Source of the DNA: Tetradesmus obliquus
Taxonomy: Eukaryota; Chlorophyta; Chlorophyceae; Sphaeropleales; Scenedesmaceae
Length of the DNA stretch: 64,000 nt
Direction: 5' to 3'
Assembly (NCBI GenBank): GCA_030272155.1
Contig: CP126200.1
Span: 5,220,001 to 5,284,000, forward strand
The notes beneath the pieces are model-generated. The model was not told where the DNA came from, did no database searches, and was given only the letters and a program-made list of their open reading frames with translations. Positions 1 to 15,000 of this stretch are shown here, piece by piece (positions within the stretch are counted from its first letter, which is position 1; every line of letters starts with the position of its first letter). The position numbers were made by a program, and so were the translations under genes.

Positions 1-3000
1 GAGGCAACGTTTCGAAAGGCACACACTGTGGGCCAGCACCTGAGCCAGGCTCAGCTGCGTCTTGTTTGCCGTAGCACTGGCCAGCCCCCAACGGGCCGAC
101 TGCTATGTTTCATTGCAGTTATCTTAGCTGTGCTCACTGAAGACACTCTTGCCACCCTGTGTTGATGGGCCATGTGTTGTGGGCACCCAGTGGGTGGGCC
201 AGGACCGTCATCCGATGGGTGATCCATGTGCTGCGCTTGGCCGCAGCAGGTATACACATTCCCCCATTACATGCAATTTACACTACTGCCACTCCTGCTT
301 CTTTAGCCTAAACCTAAACCCTAAACCCTAAACCCTAAACCCCTCCTCGCAGTTAAAAACGGCGGGGATAGGCAGGTTTTGCTGCGGCTGCGCTGCTTCG
401 AGTGACACATAAAAATATGGAATGTGTTTGCATGCAGCAGCAGGGCTGGCTGTGTGTTGTGTGTGGCGATCCAGGGCTGTGATGCGCTTGCCATGCCAAA
501 GTGAACTCGTGATGCTTGCCCTGCTTGATCGAGCTGAGTGCCGAAAACATGTTTTCTGAGTATCGAGATTTTGGTTGTGTTGCTGTTGTGAGGCGTGCTG
601 CAGCAGCAGCCCAGCTTGTTCACCTGATGCCTGCAAATAGCTCCTGTGGCCTTGCTGTGCTGCTGCGTGCTGATGAGAGCCCTGTGCCACGGGGGGGTTT
701 CGATGCTATTGTGTGGTGCAAGTGTGGGTGTAAAACAGGCGTCACTGAGGGGTGTCACCAGCAGCAGCAGCAGGCAGCAGGTTGGCAGTGTCTGCATTGG
801 CCCTGTTCAAGGCTTCATTGTGTGCTCAAGGTAACCACGGTTATACATACGAAGCTGCGTTGGATAGTATTGCGGCCGTGCGCAACAGGCTGCATGTGAA
901 CGTGTGAGATTCTTTTCTCGACCCAGTGCACACATGCATGGAATCGTCCACACAGCGCTGTGCTTGTACACAGACACCGCCGGCTCAAGAACTGAAGTTG
1001 ATCAGAGTTTGACTGGAGTTGACCGTGTCTTGGGCTGACTGCTTTGCGGCCTATGTTCCTGTGATTACTGTATGCTGAGTTGCTGCCATGTGCTTGGCTT
1101 TGGCAGCGCCCTCGGCAGGACCAGTGCACCTGCACTGCCAAGTTGCAGCTTGGCTGTCTGTGGATGTGTTTTTGCCTTGATGAAATGGGTTTTGGTGTGC
1201 CAGCTTGGCTGCATGCGTGATTAAAGCATGTTGTGTGATGACGCACTCGCCAAAGGCGGTCCTTGACTAAGCCGTTATTTTGTATGTTATATGTATCAGG
1301 AAGCTGCAACGATGCTTCACTGCATGCACATCTGCTGCATGCTACACATCTGCAAGAGGCAACGTTTCGAAAGGCACACACTGTGGGCCAGCACCTGAGC
1401 CAGGCTCAGCTGCGTCTTGTTTGCCGTAGCACTGGCCAGCCCCCAACGGGCCGACTGCTATGTTTCATTGCAGTTATCTTAGCTGTGCTCACTGAAGACA
1501 CTCTTGCCACCCTGTGTTGATGGGCCATGTGTTGTGGGCACCCAGTGGGTGGGCCAGGACCGTCATCCGATGGGTGATCCATGTGCTGCGCTTGGCCGCA
1601 GCAGGTATACACATTCCCCCATTACATGCAATTTACACTACTGCCACTCCTGCTTCTTTAGCCTAAACCTAAACCCTAAACCCTAAACCCTAAACCCCTC
1701 CTCGCAGTTAAAAACGGCGGGGATAGGCAGGTTTTGCTGCGGCTGCGCTGCTTCGAGTGACACATAAAAATATGGAATGTGTTTGCATGCAGCAGCAGGG
1801 CTGGCTGTGTGTTGTGTGTGGCGATCCAGGGCTGTGATGCGCTTGCCATGCCAAAGTGAACTCGTGATGCTTGCCCTGCTTGATCGAGCTGAGTGCCGAA
1901 AACATGTTTTCTGAGTATCGAGATTTTGGTTGTGTTGCTGTTGTGAGGCGTGCTGCAGCAGCAGCCCAGCTTGTTCACCTGATGCCTGCAAATAGCTCCT
2001 GTGGCCTTGCTGTGCTGCTGCGTGCTGATGAGAGCCCTGTGCCACGGGGGGGTTTCGATGCTATTGTGTGGTGCAAGTGTGGGTGTAAAACAGGCGTCAC
2101 TGAGGGGTGTCACCAGCAGCAGCAGCAGGCAGCAGGTTGGCAGTGTCTGCATTGGCCCTGTTCAAGGCTTCATTGTGTGCTCAAGGTAACCACGGTTATA
2201 CATACGAAGCTGCGTTGGATAGTATTGCGGCCGTGCGCAACAGGCTGCATGTGAACGTGTGAGATTCTTTTCTCGACCCAGTGCACACATGCATGGAATC
2301 GTCCACACAGCGCTGTGCTTGTACACAGACACCGCCGGCTCAAGAACTGAAGTTGATCAGAGTTTGACTGGAGTTGACCGTGTCTTGGGCTGACTGCTTT
2401 GCGGCCTATGTTCCTGTGATTACTGTATGCTGAGTTGCTGCCATGTGCTTGGCTTTGGCAGCGCCCTCGGCAGGACCAGTGCACCTGCACTGCCAAGTTG
2501 CAGCTTGGCTGTCTGTGGATGTGTTTTTGCCTTGATGAAATGGGTTTTGGTGTGCCAGCTTGGCTGCATGCGTGATTAAAGCATGTTGTGTGATGACGCA
2601 CTCGCCAAAGGCGGTCCTTGACTAAGCCGTTATTTTGTATGTTATATGTATCAGGAAGCTGCAACGATGCTTCACTGCATGCACATCTGCTGCATGCTAC
2701 ACATCTGCAAGAGGCAACGTTTCGAAAGGCACACACTGTGGGCCAGCACCTGAGCCAGGCTCAGCTGCGTCTTGTTTGCCGTAGCACTGGCCAGCCCCCA
2801 ACGGGCCGACTGCTATGTTTCATTGCAGTTATCTTAGCTGTGCTCACTGAAGACACTCTTGCCACCCTGTGTTGATGGGCCATGTGTTGTGGGCACCCAG
2901 TGGGTGGGCCAGGACCGTCATCCGATGGGTGATCCATGTGCTGCGCTTGGCCGCAGCAGGTATACACATTCCCCCATTACATGCAATTTACACTACTGCC

Positions 3001-6000
3001 ACTCCTGCTTCTTTAGCCTAAACCTAAACCCTAAACCCTAAACCCTAAACCCCTCCTCGCAGTTAAAAACGGCGGGGATAGGCAGGTTTTGCTGCGGCTG
3101 CGCTGCTTCGAGTGACACATAAAAATATGGAATGTGTTTGCATGCAGCAGCAGGGCTGGCTGTGTGTTGTGTGTGGCGATCCAGGGCTGTGATGCGCTTG
3201 CCATGCCAAAGTGAACTCGTGATGCTTGCCCTGCTTGATCGAGCTGAGTGCCGAAAACATGTTTTCTGAGTATCGAGATTTTGGTTGTGTTGCTGTTGTG
3301 AGGCGTGCTGCAGCAGCAGCCCAGCTTGTTCACCTGATGCCTGCAAATAGCTCCTGTGGCCTTGCTGTGCTGCTGCGTGCTGATGAGAGCCCTGTGCCAC
3401 GGGGGGGTTTCGATGCTATTGTGTGGTGCAAGTGTGGGTGTAAAACAGGCGTCACTGAGGGGTGTCACCAGCAGCAGCAGCAGGCAGCAGGTTGGCAGTG
3501 TCTGCATTGGCCCTGTTCAAGGCTTCATTGTGTGCTCAAGGTAACCACGGTTATACATACGAAGCTGCGTTGGATAGTATTGCGGCCGTGCGCAACAGGC
3601 TGCATGTGAACGTGTGAGATTCTTTTCTCGACCCAGTGCACACATGCATGGAATCGTCCACACAGCGCTGTGCTTGTACACAGACACCGCCGGCTCAAGA
3701 ACTGAAGTTGATCAGAGTTTGACTGGAGTTGACCGTGTCTTGGGCTGACTGCTTTGCGGCCTATGTTCCTGTGATTACTGTATGCTGAGTTGCTGCCATG
3801 TGCTTGGCTTTGGCAGCGCCCTCGGCAGGACCAGTGCACCTGCACTGCCAAGTTGCAGCTTGGCTGTCTGTGGATGTGTTTTTGCCTTGATGAAATGGGT
3901 TTTGGTGTGCCAGCTTGGCTGCATGCGTGATTAAAGCATGTTGTGTGATGACGCACTCGCCAAAGGCGGTCCTTGACTAAGCCGTTATTTTGTATGTTAT
4001 ATGTATCAGGAAGCTGCAACGATGCTTCACTGCATGCACATCTGCTGCATGCTACACATCTGCAAGAGGCAACGTTTCGAAAGGCACACACTGTGGGCCA
4101 GCACCTGAGCCAGGCTCAGCTGCGTCTTGTTTGCCGTAGCACTGGCCAGCCCCCAACGGGCCGACTGCTATGTTTCATTGCAGTTATCTTAGCTGTGCTC
4201 ACTGAAGACACTCTTGCCACCCTGTGTTGATGGGCCATGTGTTGTGGGCACCCAGTGGGTGGGCCAGGACCGTCATCCGATGGGTGATCCATGTGCTGCG
4301 CTTGGCCGCAGCAGGTATACACATTCCCCCATTACATGCAATTTACACTACTGCCACTCCTGCTTCTTTAGCCTAAACCTAAACCCTAAACCCTAAACCC
4401 TAAACCCCTCCTCGCAGTTAAAAACGGCGGGGATAGGCAGGTTTTGCTGCGGCTGCGCTGCTTCGAGTGACACATAAAAATATGGAATGTGTTTGCATGC
4501 AGCAGCAGGGCTGGCTGTGTGTTGTGTGTGGCGATCCAGGGCTGTGATGCGCTTGCCATGCCAAAGTGAACTCGTGATGCTTGCCCTGCTTGATCGAGCT
4601 GAGTGCCGAAAACATGTTTTCTGAGTATCGAGATTTTGGTTGTGTTGCTGTTGTGAGGCGTGCTGCAGCAGCAGCCCAGCTTGTTCACCTGATGCCTGCA
4701 AATAGCTCCTGTGGCCTTGCTGTGCTGCTGCGTGCTGATGAGAGCCCTGTGCCACGGGGGGGTTTCGATGCTATTGTGTGGTGCAAGTGTGGGTGTAAAA
4801 CAGGCGTCACTGAGGGGTGTCACCAGCAGCAGCAGCAGGCAGCAGGTTGGCAGTGTCTGCATTGGCCCTGTTCAAGGCTTCATTGTGTGCTCAAGGTAAC
4901 CACGGTTATACATACGAAGCTGCGTTGGATAGTATTGCGGCCGTGCGCAACAGGCTGCATGTGAACGTGTGAGATTCTTTTCTCGACCCAGTGCACACAT
5001 GCATGGAATCGTCCACACAGCGCTGTGCTTGTACACAGACACCGCCGGCTCAAGAACTGAAGTTGATCAGAGTTTGACTGGAGTTGACCGTGTCTTGGGC
5101 TGACTGCTTTGCGGCCTATGTTCCTGTGATTACTGTATGCTGAGTTGCTGCCATGTGCTTGGCTTTGGCAGCGCCCTCGGCAGGACCAGTGCACCTGCAC
5201 TGCCAAGTTGCAGCTTGGCTGTCTGTGGATGTGTTTTTGCCTTGATGAAATGGGTTTTGGTGTGCCAGCTTGGCTGCATGCGTGATTAAAGCATGTTGTG
5301 TGATGACGCACTCGCCAAAGGCGGTCCTTGACTAAGCCGTTATTTTGTATGTTATATGTATCAGGAAGCTGCAACGATGCTTCACTGCATGCACATCTGC
5401 TGCATGCTACACATCTGCAAGAGGCAACGTTTCGAAAGGCACACACTGTGGGCCAGCACCTGAGCCAGGCTCAGCTGCGTCTTGTTTGCCGTAGCACTGG
5501 CCAGCCCCCAACGGGCCGACTGCTATGTTTCATTGCAGTTATCTTAGCTGTGCTCACTGAAGACACTCTTGCCACCCTGTGTTGATGGGCCATGTGTTGT
5601 GGGCACCCAGTGGGTGGGCCAGGACCGTCATCCGATGGGTGATCCATGTGCTGCGCTTGGCCGCAGCAGGTATACACATTCCCCCATTACATGCAATTTA
5701 CACTACTGCCACTCCTGCTTCTTTAGCCTAAACCTAAACCCTAAACCCTAAACCCTAAACCCCTCCTCGCAGTTAAAAACGGCGGGGATAGGCAGGTTTT
5801 GCTGCGGCTGCGCTGCTTCGAGTGACACATAAAAATATGGAATGTGTTTGCATGCAGCAGCAGGGCTGGCTGTGTGTTGTGTGTGGCGATCCAGGGCTGT
5901 GATGCGCTTGCCATGCCAAAGTGAACTCGTGATGCTTGCCCTGCTTGATCGAGCTGAGTGCCGAAAACATGTTTTCTGAGTATCGAGATTTTGGTTGTGT

Positions 6001-9000
6001 TGCTGTTGTGAGGCGTGCTGCAGCAGCAGCCCAGCTTGTTCACCTGATGCCTGCAAATAGCTCCTGTGGCCTTGCTGTGCTGCTGCGTGCTGATGAGAGC
6101 CCTGTGCCACGGGGGGGTTTCGATGCTATTGTGTGGTGCAAGTGTGGGTGTAAAACAGGCGTCACTGAGGGGTGTCACCAGCAGCAGCAGCAGGCAGCAG
6201 GTTGGCAGTGTCTGCATTGGCCCTGTTCAAGGCTTCATTGTGTGCTCAAGGTAACCACGGTTATACATACGAAGCTGCGTTGGATAGTATTGCGGCCGTG
6301 CGCAACAGGCTGCATGTGAACGTGTGAGATTCTTTTCTCGACCCAGTGCACACATGCATGGAATCGTCCACACAGCGCTGTGCTTGTACACAGACACCGC
6401 CGGCTCAAGAACTGAAGTTGATCAGAGTTTGACTGGAGTTGACCGTGTCTTGGGCTGACTGCTTTGCGGCCTATGTTCCTGTGATTACTGTATGCTGAGT
6501 TGCTGCCATGTGCTTGGCTTTGGCAGCGCCCTCGGCAGGACCAGTGCACCTGCACTGCCAAGTTGCAGCTTGGCTGTCTGTGGATGTGTTTTTGCCTTGA
6601 TGAAATGGGTTTTGGTGTGCCAGCTTGGCTGCATGCGTGATTAAAGCATGTTGTGTGATGACGCACTCGCCAAAGGCGGTCCTTGACTAAGCCGTTATTT
6701 TGTATGTTATATGTATCAGGAAGCTGCAACGATGCTTCACTGCATGCACATCTGCTGCATGCTACACATCTGCAAGAGGCAACGTTTCGAAAGGCACACA
6801 CTGTGGGCCAGCACCTGAGCCAGGCTCAGCTGCGTCTTGTTTGCCGTAGCACTGGCCAGCCCCCAACGGGCCGACTGCTATGTTTCATTGCAGTTATCTT
6901 AGCTGTGCTCACTGAAGACACTCTTGCCACCCTGTGTTGATGGGCCATGTGTTGTGGGCACCCAGTGGGTGGGCCAGGACCGTCATCCGATGGGTGATCC
7001 ATGTGCTGCGCTTGGCCGCAGCAGGTATACACATTCCCCCATTACATGCAATTTACACTACTGCCACTCCTGCTTCTTTAGCCTAAACCTAAACCCTAAA
7101 CCCTAAACCCTAAACCCCTCCTCGCAGTTAAAAACGGCGGGGATAGGCAGGTTTTGCTGCGGCTGCGCTGCTTCGAGTGACACATAAAAATATGGAATGT
7201 GTTTGCATGCAGCAGCAGGGCTGGCTGTGTGTTGTGTGTGGCGATCCAGGGCTGTGATGCGCTTGCCATGCCAAAGTGAACTCGTGATGCTTGCCCTGCT
7301 TGATCGAGCTGAGTGCCGAAAACATGTTTTCTGAGTATCGAGATTTTGGTTGTGTTGCTGTTGTGAGGCGTGCTGCAGCAGCAGCCCAGCTTGTTCACCT
7401 GATGCCTGCAAATAGCTCCTGTGGCCTTGCTGTGCTGCTGCGTGCTGATGAGAGCCCTGTGCCACGGGGGGGTTTCGATGCTATTGTGTGGTGCAAGTGT
7501 GGGTGTAAAACAGGCGTCACTGAGGGGTGTCACCAGCAGCAGCAGCAGGCAGCAGGTTGGCAGTGTCTGCATTGGCCCTGTTCAAGGCTTCATTGTGTGC
7601 TCAAGGTAACCACGGTTATACATACGAAGCTGCGTTGGATAGTATTGCGGCCGTGCGCAACAGGCTGCATGTGAACGTGTGAGATTCTTTTCTCGACCCA
7701 GTGCACACATGCATGGAATCGTCCACACAGCGCTGTGCTTGTACACAGACACCGCCGGCTCAAGAACTGAAGTTGATCAGAGTTTGACTGGAGTTGACCG
7801 TGTCTTGGGCTGACTGCTTTGCGGCCTATGTTCCTGTGATTACTGTATGCTGAGTTGCTGCCATGTGCTTGGCTTTGGCAGCGCCCTCGGCAGGACCAGT
7901 GCACCTGCACTGCCAAGTTGCAGCTTGGCTGTCTGTGGATGTGTTTTTGCCTTGATGAAATGGGTTTTGGTGTGCCAGCTTGGCTGCATGCGTGATTAAA
8001 GCATGTTGTGTGATGACGCACTCGCCAAAGGCGGTCCTTGACTAAGCCGTTATTTTGTATGTTATATGTATCAGGAAGCTGCAACGATGCTTCACTGCAT
8101 GCACATCTGCTGCATGCTACACATCTGCAAGAGGCAACGTTTCGAAAGGCACACACTGTGGGCCAGCACCTGAGCCAGGCTCAGCTGCGTCTTGTTTGCC
8201 GTAGCACTGGCCAGCCCCCAACGGGCCGACTGCTATGTTTCATTGCAGTTATCTTAGCTGTGCTCACTGAAGACACTCTTGCCACCCTGTGTTGATGGGC
8301 CATGTGTTGTGGGCACCCAGTGGGTGGGCCAGGACCGTCATCCGATGGGTGATCCATGTGCTGCGCTTGGCCGCAGCAGGTATACACATTCCCCCATTAC
8401 ATGCAATTTACACTACTGCCACTCCTGCTTCTTTAGCCTAAACCTAAACCCTAAACCCTAAACCCTAAACCCCTCCTCGCAGTTAAAAACGGCGGGGATA
8501 GGCAGGTTTTGCTGCGGCTGCGCTGCTTCGAGTGACACATAAAAATATGGAATGTGTTTGCATGCAGCAGCAGGGCTGGCTGTGTGTTGTGTGTGGCGAT
8601 CCAGGGCTGTGATGCGCTTGCCATGCCAAAGTGAACTCGTGATGCTTGCCCTGCTTGATCGAGCTGAGTGCCGAAAACATGTTTTCTGAGTATCGAGATT
8701 TTGGTTGTGTTGCTGTTGTGAGGCGTGCTGCAGCAGCAGCCCAGCTTGTTCACCTGATGCCTGCAAATAGCTCCTGTGGCCTTGCTGTGCTGCTGCGTGC
8801 TGATGAGAGCCCTGTGCCACGGGGGGGTTTCGATGCTATTGTGTGGTGCAAGTGTGGGTGTAAAACAGGCGTCACTGAGGGGTGTCACCAGCAGCAGCAG
8901 CAGGCAGCAGGTTGGCAGTGTCTGCATTGGCCCTGTTCAAGGCTTCATTGTGTGCTCAAGGTAACCACGGTTATACATACGAAGCTGCGTTGGATAGTAT

Positions 9001-12000
9001 TGCGGCCGTGCGCAACAGGCTGCATGTGAACGTGTGAGATTCTTTTCTCGACCCAGTGCACACATGCATGGAATCGTCCACACAGCGCTGTGCTTGTACA
9101 CAGACACCGCCGGCTCAAGAACTGAAGTTGATCAGAGTTTGACTGGAGTTGACCGTGTCTTGGGCTGACTGCTTTGCGGCCTATGTTCCTGTGATTACTG
9201 TATGCTGAGTTGCTGCCATGTGCTTGGCTTTGGCAGCGCCCTCGGCAGGACCAGTGCACCTGCACTGCCAAGTTGCAGCTTGGCTGTCTGTGGATGTGTT
9301 TTTGCCTTGATGAAATGGGTTTTGGTGTGCCAGCTTGGCTGCATGCGTGATTAAAGCATGTTGTGTGATGACGCACTCGCCAAAGGCGGTCCTTGACTAA
9401 GCCGTTATTTTGTATGTTATATGTATCAGGAAGCTGCAACGATGCTTCACTGCATGCACATCTGCTGCATGCTACACATCTGCAAGAGGCAACGTTTCGA
9501 AAGGCACACACTGTGGGCCAGCACCTGAGCCAGGCTCAGCTGCGTCTTGTTTGCCGTAGCACTGGCCAGCCCCCAACGGGCCGACTGCTATGTTTCATTG
9601 CAGTTATCTTAGCTGTGCTCACTGAAGACACTCTTGCCACCCTGTGTTGATGGGCCATGTGTTGTGGGCACCCAGTGGGTGGGCCAGGACCGTCATCCGA
9701 TGGGTGATCCATGTGCTGCGCTTGGCCGCAGCAGGTATACACATTCCCCCATTACATGCAATTTACACTACTGCCACTCCTGCTTCTTTAGCCTAAACCT
9801 AAACCCTAAACCCTAAACCCTAAACCCCTCCTCGCAGTTAAAAACGGCGGGGATAGGCAGGTTTTGCTGCGGCTGCGCTGCTTCGAGTGACACATAAAAA
9901 TATGGAATGTGTTTGCATGCAGCAGCAGGGCTGGCTGTGTGTTGTGTGTGGCGATCCAGGGCTGTGATGCGCTTGCCATGCCAAAGTGAACTCGTGATGC
10001 TTGCCCTGCTTGATCGAGCTGAGTGCCGAAAACATGTTTTCTGAGTATCGAGATTTTGGTTGTGTTGCTGTTGTGAGGCGTGCTGCAGCAGCAGCCCAGC
10101 TTGTTCACCTGATGCCTGCAAATAGCTCCTGTGGCCTTGCTGTGCTGCTGCGTGCTGATGAGAGCCCTGTGCCACGGGGGGGTTTCGATGCTATTGTGTG
10201 GTGCAAGTGTGGGTGTAAAACAGGCGTCACTGAGGGGTGTCACCAGCAGCAGCAGCAGGCAGCAGGTTGGCAGTGTCTGCATTGGCCCTGTTCAAGGCTT
10301 CATTGTGTGCTCAAGGTAACCACGGTTATACATACGAAGCTGCGTTGGATAGTATTGCGGCCGTGCGCAACAGGCTGCATGTGAACGTGTGAGATTCTTT
10401 TCTCGACCCAGTGCACACATGCATGGAATCGTCCACACAGCGCTGTGCTTGTACACAGACACCGCCGGCTCAAGAACTGAAGTTGATCAGAGTTTGACTG
10501 GAGTTGACCGTGTCTTGGGCTGACTGCTTTGCGGCCTATGTTCCTGTGATTACTGTATGCTGAGTTGCTGCCATGTGCTTGGCTTTGGCAGCGCCCTCGG
10601 CAGGACCAGTGCACCTGCACTGCCAAGTTGCAGCTTGGCTGTCTGTGGATGTGTTTTTGCCTTGATGAAATGGGTTTTGGTGTGCCAGCTTGGCTGCATG
10701 CGTGATTAAAGCATGTTGTGTGATGACGCACTCGCCAAAGGCGGTCCTTGACTAAGCCGTTATTTTGTATGTTATATGTATCAGGAAGCTGCAACGATGC
10801 TTCACTGCATGCACATCTGCTGCATGCTACACATCTGCAAGAGGCAACGTTTCGAAAGGCACACACTGTGGGCCAGCACCTGAGCCAGGCTCAGCTGCGT
10901 CTTGTTTGCCGTAGCACTGGCCAGCCCCCAACGGGCCGACTGCTATGTTTCATTGCAGTTATCTTAGCTGTGCTCACTGAAGACACTCTTGCCACCCTGT
11001 GTTGATGGGCCATGTGTTGTGGGCACCCAGTGGGTGGGCCAGGACCGTCATCCGATGGGTGATCCATGTGCTGCGCTTGGCCGCAGCAGGTATACACATT
11101 CCCCCATTACATGCAATTTACACTACTGCCACTCCTGCTTCTTTAGCCTAAACCTAAACCCTAAACCCTAAACCCTAAACCCCTCCTCGCAGTTAAAAAC
11201 GGCGGGGATAGGCAGGTTTTGCTGCGGCTGCGCTGCTTCGAGTGACACATAAAAATATGGAATGTGTTTGCATGCAGCAGCAGGGCTGGCTGTGTGTTGT
11301 GTGTGGCGATCCAGGGCTGTGATGCGCTTGCCATGCCAAAGTGAACTCGTGATGCTTGCCCTGCTTGATCGAGCTGAGTGCCGAAAACATGTTTTCTGAG
11401 TATCGAGATTTTGGTTGTGTTGCTGTTGTGAGGCGTGCTGCAGCAGCAGCCCAGCTTGTTCACCTGATGCCTGCAAATAGCTCCTGTGGCCTTGCTGTGC
11501 TGCTGCGTGCTGATGAGAGCCCTGTGCCACGGGGGGGTTTCGATGCTATTGTGTGGTGCAAGTGTGGGTGTAAAACAGGCGTCACTGAGGGGTGTCACCA
11601 GCAGCAGCAGCAGGCAGCAGGTTGGCAGTGTCTGCATTGGCCCTGTTCAAGGCTTCATTGTGTGCTCAAGGTAACCACGGTTATACATACGAAGCTGCGT
11701 TGGATAGTATTGCGGCCGTGCGCAACAGGCTGCATGTGAACGTGTGAGATTCTTTTCTCGACCCAGTGCACACATGCATGGAATCGTCCACACAGCGCTG
11801 TGCTTGTACACAGACACCGCCGGCTCAAGAACTGAAGTTGATCAGAGTTTGACTGGAGTTGACCGTGTCTTGGGCTGACTGCTTTGCGGCCTATGTTCCT
11901 GTGATTACTGTATGCTGAGTTGCTGCCATGTGCTTGGCTTTGGCAGCGCCCTCGGCAGGACCAGTGCACCTGCACTGCCAAGTTGCAGCTTGGCTGTCTG

Positions 12001-15000
12001 TGGATGTGTTTTTGCCTTGATGAAATGGGTTTTGGTGTGCCAGCTTGGCTGCATGCGTGATTAAAGCATGTTGTGTGATGACGCACTCGCCAAAGGCGGT
12101 CCTTGACTAAGCCGTTATTTTGTATGTTATATGTATCAGGAAGCTGCAACGATGCTTCACTGCATGCACATCTGCTGCATGCTACACATCTGCAAGAGGC
12201 AACGTTTCGAAAGGCACACACTGTGGGCCAGCACCTGAGCCAGGCTCAGCTGCGTCTTGTTTGCCGTAGCACTGGCCAGCCCCCAACGGGCCGACTGCTA
12301 TGTTTCATTGCAGTTATCTTAGCTGTGCTCACTGAAGACACTCTTGCCACCCTGTGTTGATGGGCCATGTGTTGTGGGCACCCAGTGGGTGGGCCAGGAC
12401 CGTCATCCGATGGGTGATCCATGTGCTGCGCTTGGCCGCAGCAGGTATACACATTCCCCCATTACATGCAATTTACACTACTGCCACTCCTGCTTCTTTA
12501 GCCTAAACCTAAACCCTAAACCCTAAACCCTAAACCCCTCCTCGCAGTTAAAAACGGCGGGGATAGGCAGGTTTTGCTGCGGCTGCGCTGCTTCGAGTGA
12601 CACATAAAAATATGGAATGTGTTTGCATGCAGCAGCAGGGCTGGCTGTGTGTTGTGTGTGGCGATCCAGGGCTGTGATGCGCTTGCCATGCCAAAGTGAA
12701 CTCGTGATGCTTGCCCTGCTTGATCGAGCTGAGTGCCGAAAACATGTTTTCTGAGTATCGAGATTTTGGTTGTGTTGCTGTTGTGAGGCGTGCTGCAGCA
12801 GCAGCCCAGCTTGTTCACCTGATGCCTGCAAATAGCTCCTGTGGCCTTGCTGTGCTGCTGCGTGCTGATGAGAGCCCTGTGCCACGGGGGGGTTTCGATG
12901 CTATTGTGTGGTGCAAGTGTGGGTGTAAAACAGGCGTCACTGAGGGGTGTCACCAGCAGCAGCAGCAGGCAGCAGGTTGGCAGTGTCTGCATTGGCCCTG
13001 TTCAAGGCTTCATTGTGTGCTCAAGGTAACCACGGTTATACATACGAAGCTGCGTTGGATAGTATTGCGGCCGTGCGCAACAGGCTGCATGTGAACGTGT
13101 GAGATTCTTTTCTCGACCCAGTGCACACATGCATGGAATCGTCCACACAGCGCTGTGCTTGTACACAGACACCGCCGGCTCAAGAACTGAAGTTGATCAG
13201 AGTTTGACTGGAGTTGACCGTGTCTTGGGCTGACTGCTTTGCGGCCTATGTTCCTGTGATTACTGTATGCTGAGTTGCTGCCATGTGCTTGGCTTTGGCA
13301 GCGCCCTCGGCAGGACCAGTGCACCTGCACTGCCAAGTTGCAGCTTGGCTGTCTGTGGATGTGTTTTTGCCTTGATGAAATGGGTTTTGGTGTGCCAGCT
13401 TGGCTGCATGCGTGATTAAAGCATGTTGTGTGATGACGCACTCGCCAAAGGCGGTCCTTGACTAAGCCGTTATTTTGTATGTTATATGTATCAGGAAGCT
13501 GCAACGATGCTTCACTGCATGCACATCTGCTGCATGCTACACATCTGCAAGAGGCAACGTTTCGAAAGGCACACACTGTGGGCCAGCACCTGAGCCAGGC
13601 TCAGCTGCGTCTTGTTTGCCGTAGCACTGGCCAGCCCCCAACGGGCCGACTGCTATGTTTCATTGCAGTTATCTTAGCTGTGCTCACTGAAGACACTCTT
13701 GCCACCCTGTGTTGATGGGCCATGTGTTGTGGGCACCCAGTGGGTGGGCCAGGACCGTCATCCGATGGGTGATCCATGTGCTGCGCTTGGCCGCAGCAGG
13801 TATACACATTCCCCCATTACATGCAATTTACACTACTGCCACTCCTGCTTCTTTAGCCTAAACCTAAACCCTAAACCCTAAACCCTAAACCCCTCCTCGC
13901 AGTTAAAAACGGCGGGGATAGGCAGGTTTTGCTGCGGCTGCGCTGCTTCGAGTGACACATAAAAATATGGAATGTGTTTGCATGCAGCAGCAGGGCTGGC
14001 TGTGTGTTGTGTGTGGCGATCCAGGGCTGTGATGCGCTTGCCATGCCAAAGTGAACTCGTGATGCTTGCCCTGCTTGATCGAGCTGAGTGCCGAAAACAT
14101 GTTTTCTGAGTATCGAGATTTTGGTTGTGTTGCTGTTGTGAGGCGTGCTGCAGCAGCAGCCCAGCTTGTTCACCTGATGCCTGCAAATAGCTCCTGTGGC
14201 CTTGCTGTGCTGCTGCGTGCTGATGAGAGCCCTGTGCCACGGGGGGGTTTCGATGCTATTGTGTGGTGCAAGTGTGGGTGTAAAACAGGCGTCACTGAGG
14301 GGTGTCACCAGCAGCAGCAGCAGGCAGCAGGTTGGCAGTGTCTGCATTGGCCCTGTTCAAGGCTTCATTGTGTGCTCAAGGTAACCACGGTTATACATAC
14401 GAAGCTGCGTTGGATAGTATTGCGGCCGTGCGCAACAGGCTGCATGTGAACGTGTGAGATTCTTTTCTCGACCCAGTGCACACATGCATGGAATCGTCCA
14501 CACAGCGCTGTGCTTGTACACAGACACCGCCGGCTCAAGAACTGAAGTTGATCAGAGTTTGACTGGAGTTGACCGTGTCTTGGGCTGACTGCTTTGCGGC
14601 CTATGTTCCTGTGATTACTGTATGCTGAGTTGCTGCCATGTGCTTGGCTTTGGCAGCGCCCTCGGCAGGACCAGTGCACCTGCACTGCCAAGTTGCAGCT
14701 TGGCTGTCTGTGGATGTGTTTTTGCCTTGATGAAATGGGTTTTGGTGTGCCAGCTTGGCTGCATGCGTGATTAAAGCATGTTGTGTGATGACGCACTCGC
14801 CAAAGGCGGTCCTTGACTAAGCCGTTATTTTGTATGTTATATGTATCAGGAAGCTGCAACGATGCTTCACTGCATGCACATCTGCTGCATGCTACACATC
14901 TGCAAGAGGCAACGTTTCGAAAGGCACACACTGTGGGCCAGCACCTGAGCCAGGCTCAGCTGCGTCTTGTTTGCCGTAGCACTGGCCAGCCCCCAACGGG

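Noticed and set aside
815..1381. Open frame of 188 codons repeated in every satellite unit
   Set aside because: It overlaps other frames on both strands, shows no protein-like composition or known motif, and exists only because the unit is perfectly repeated. I treat it as non-coding.
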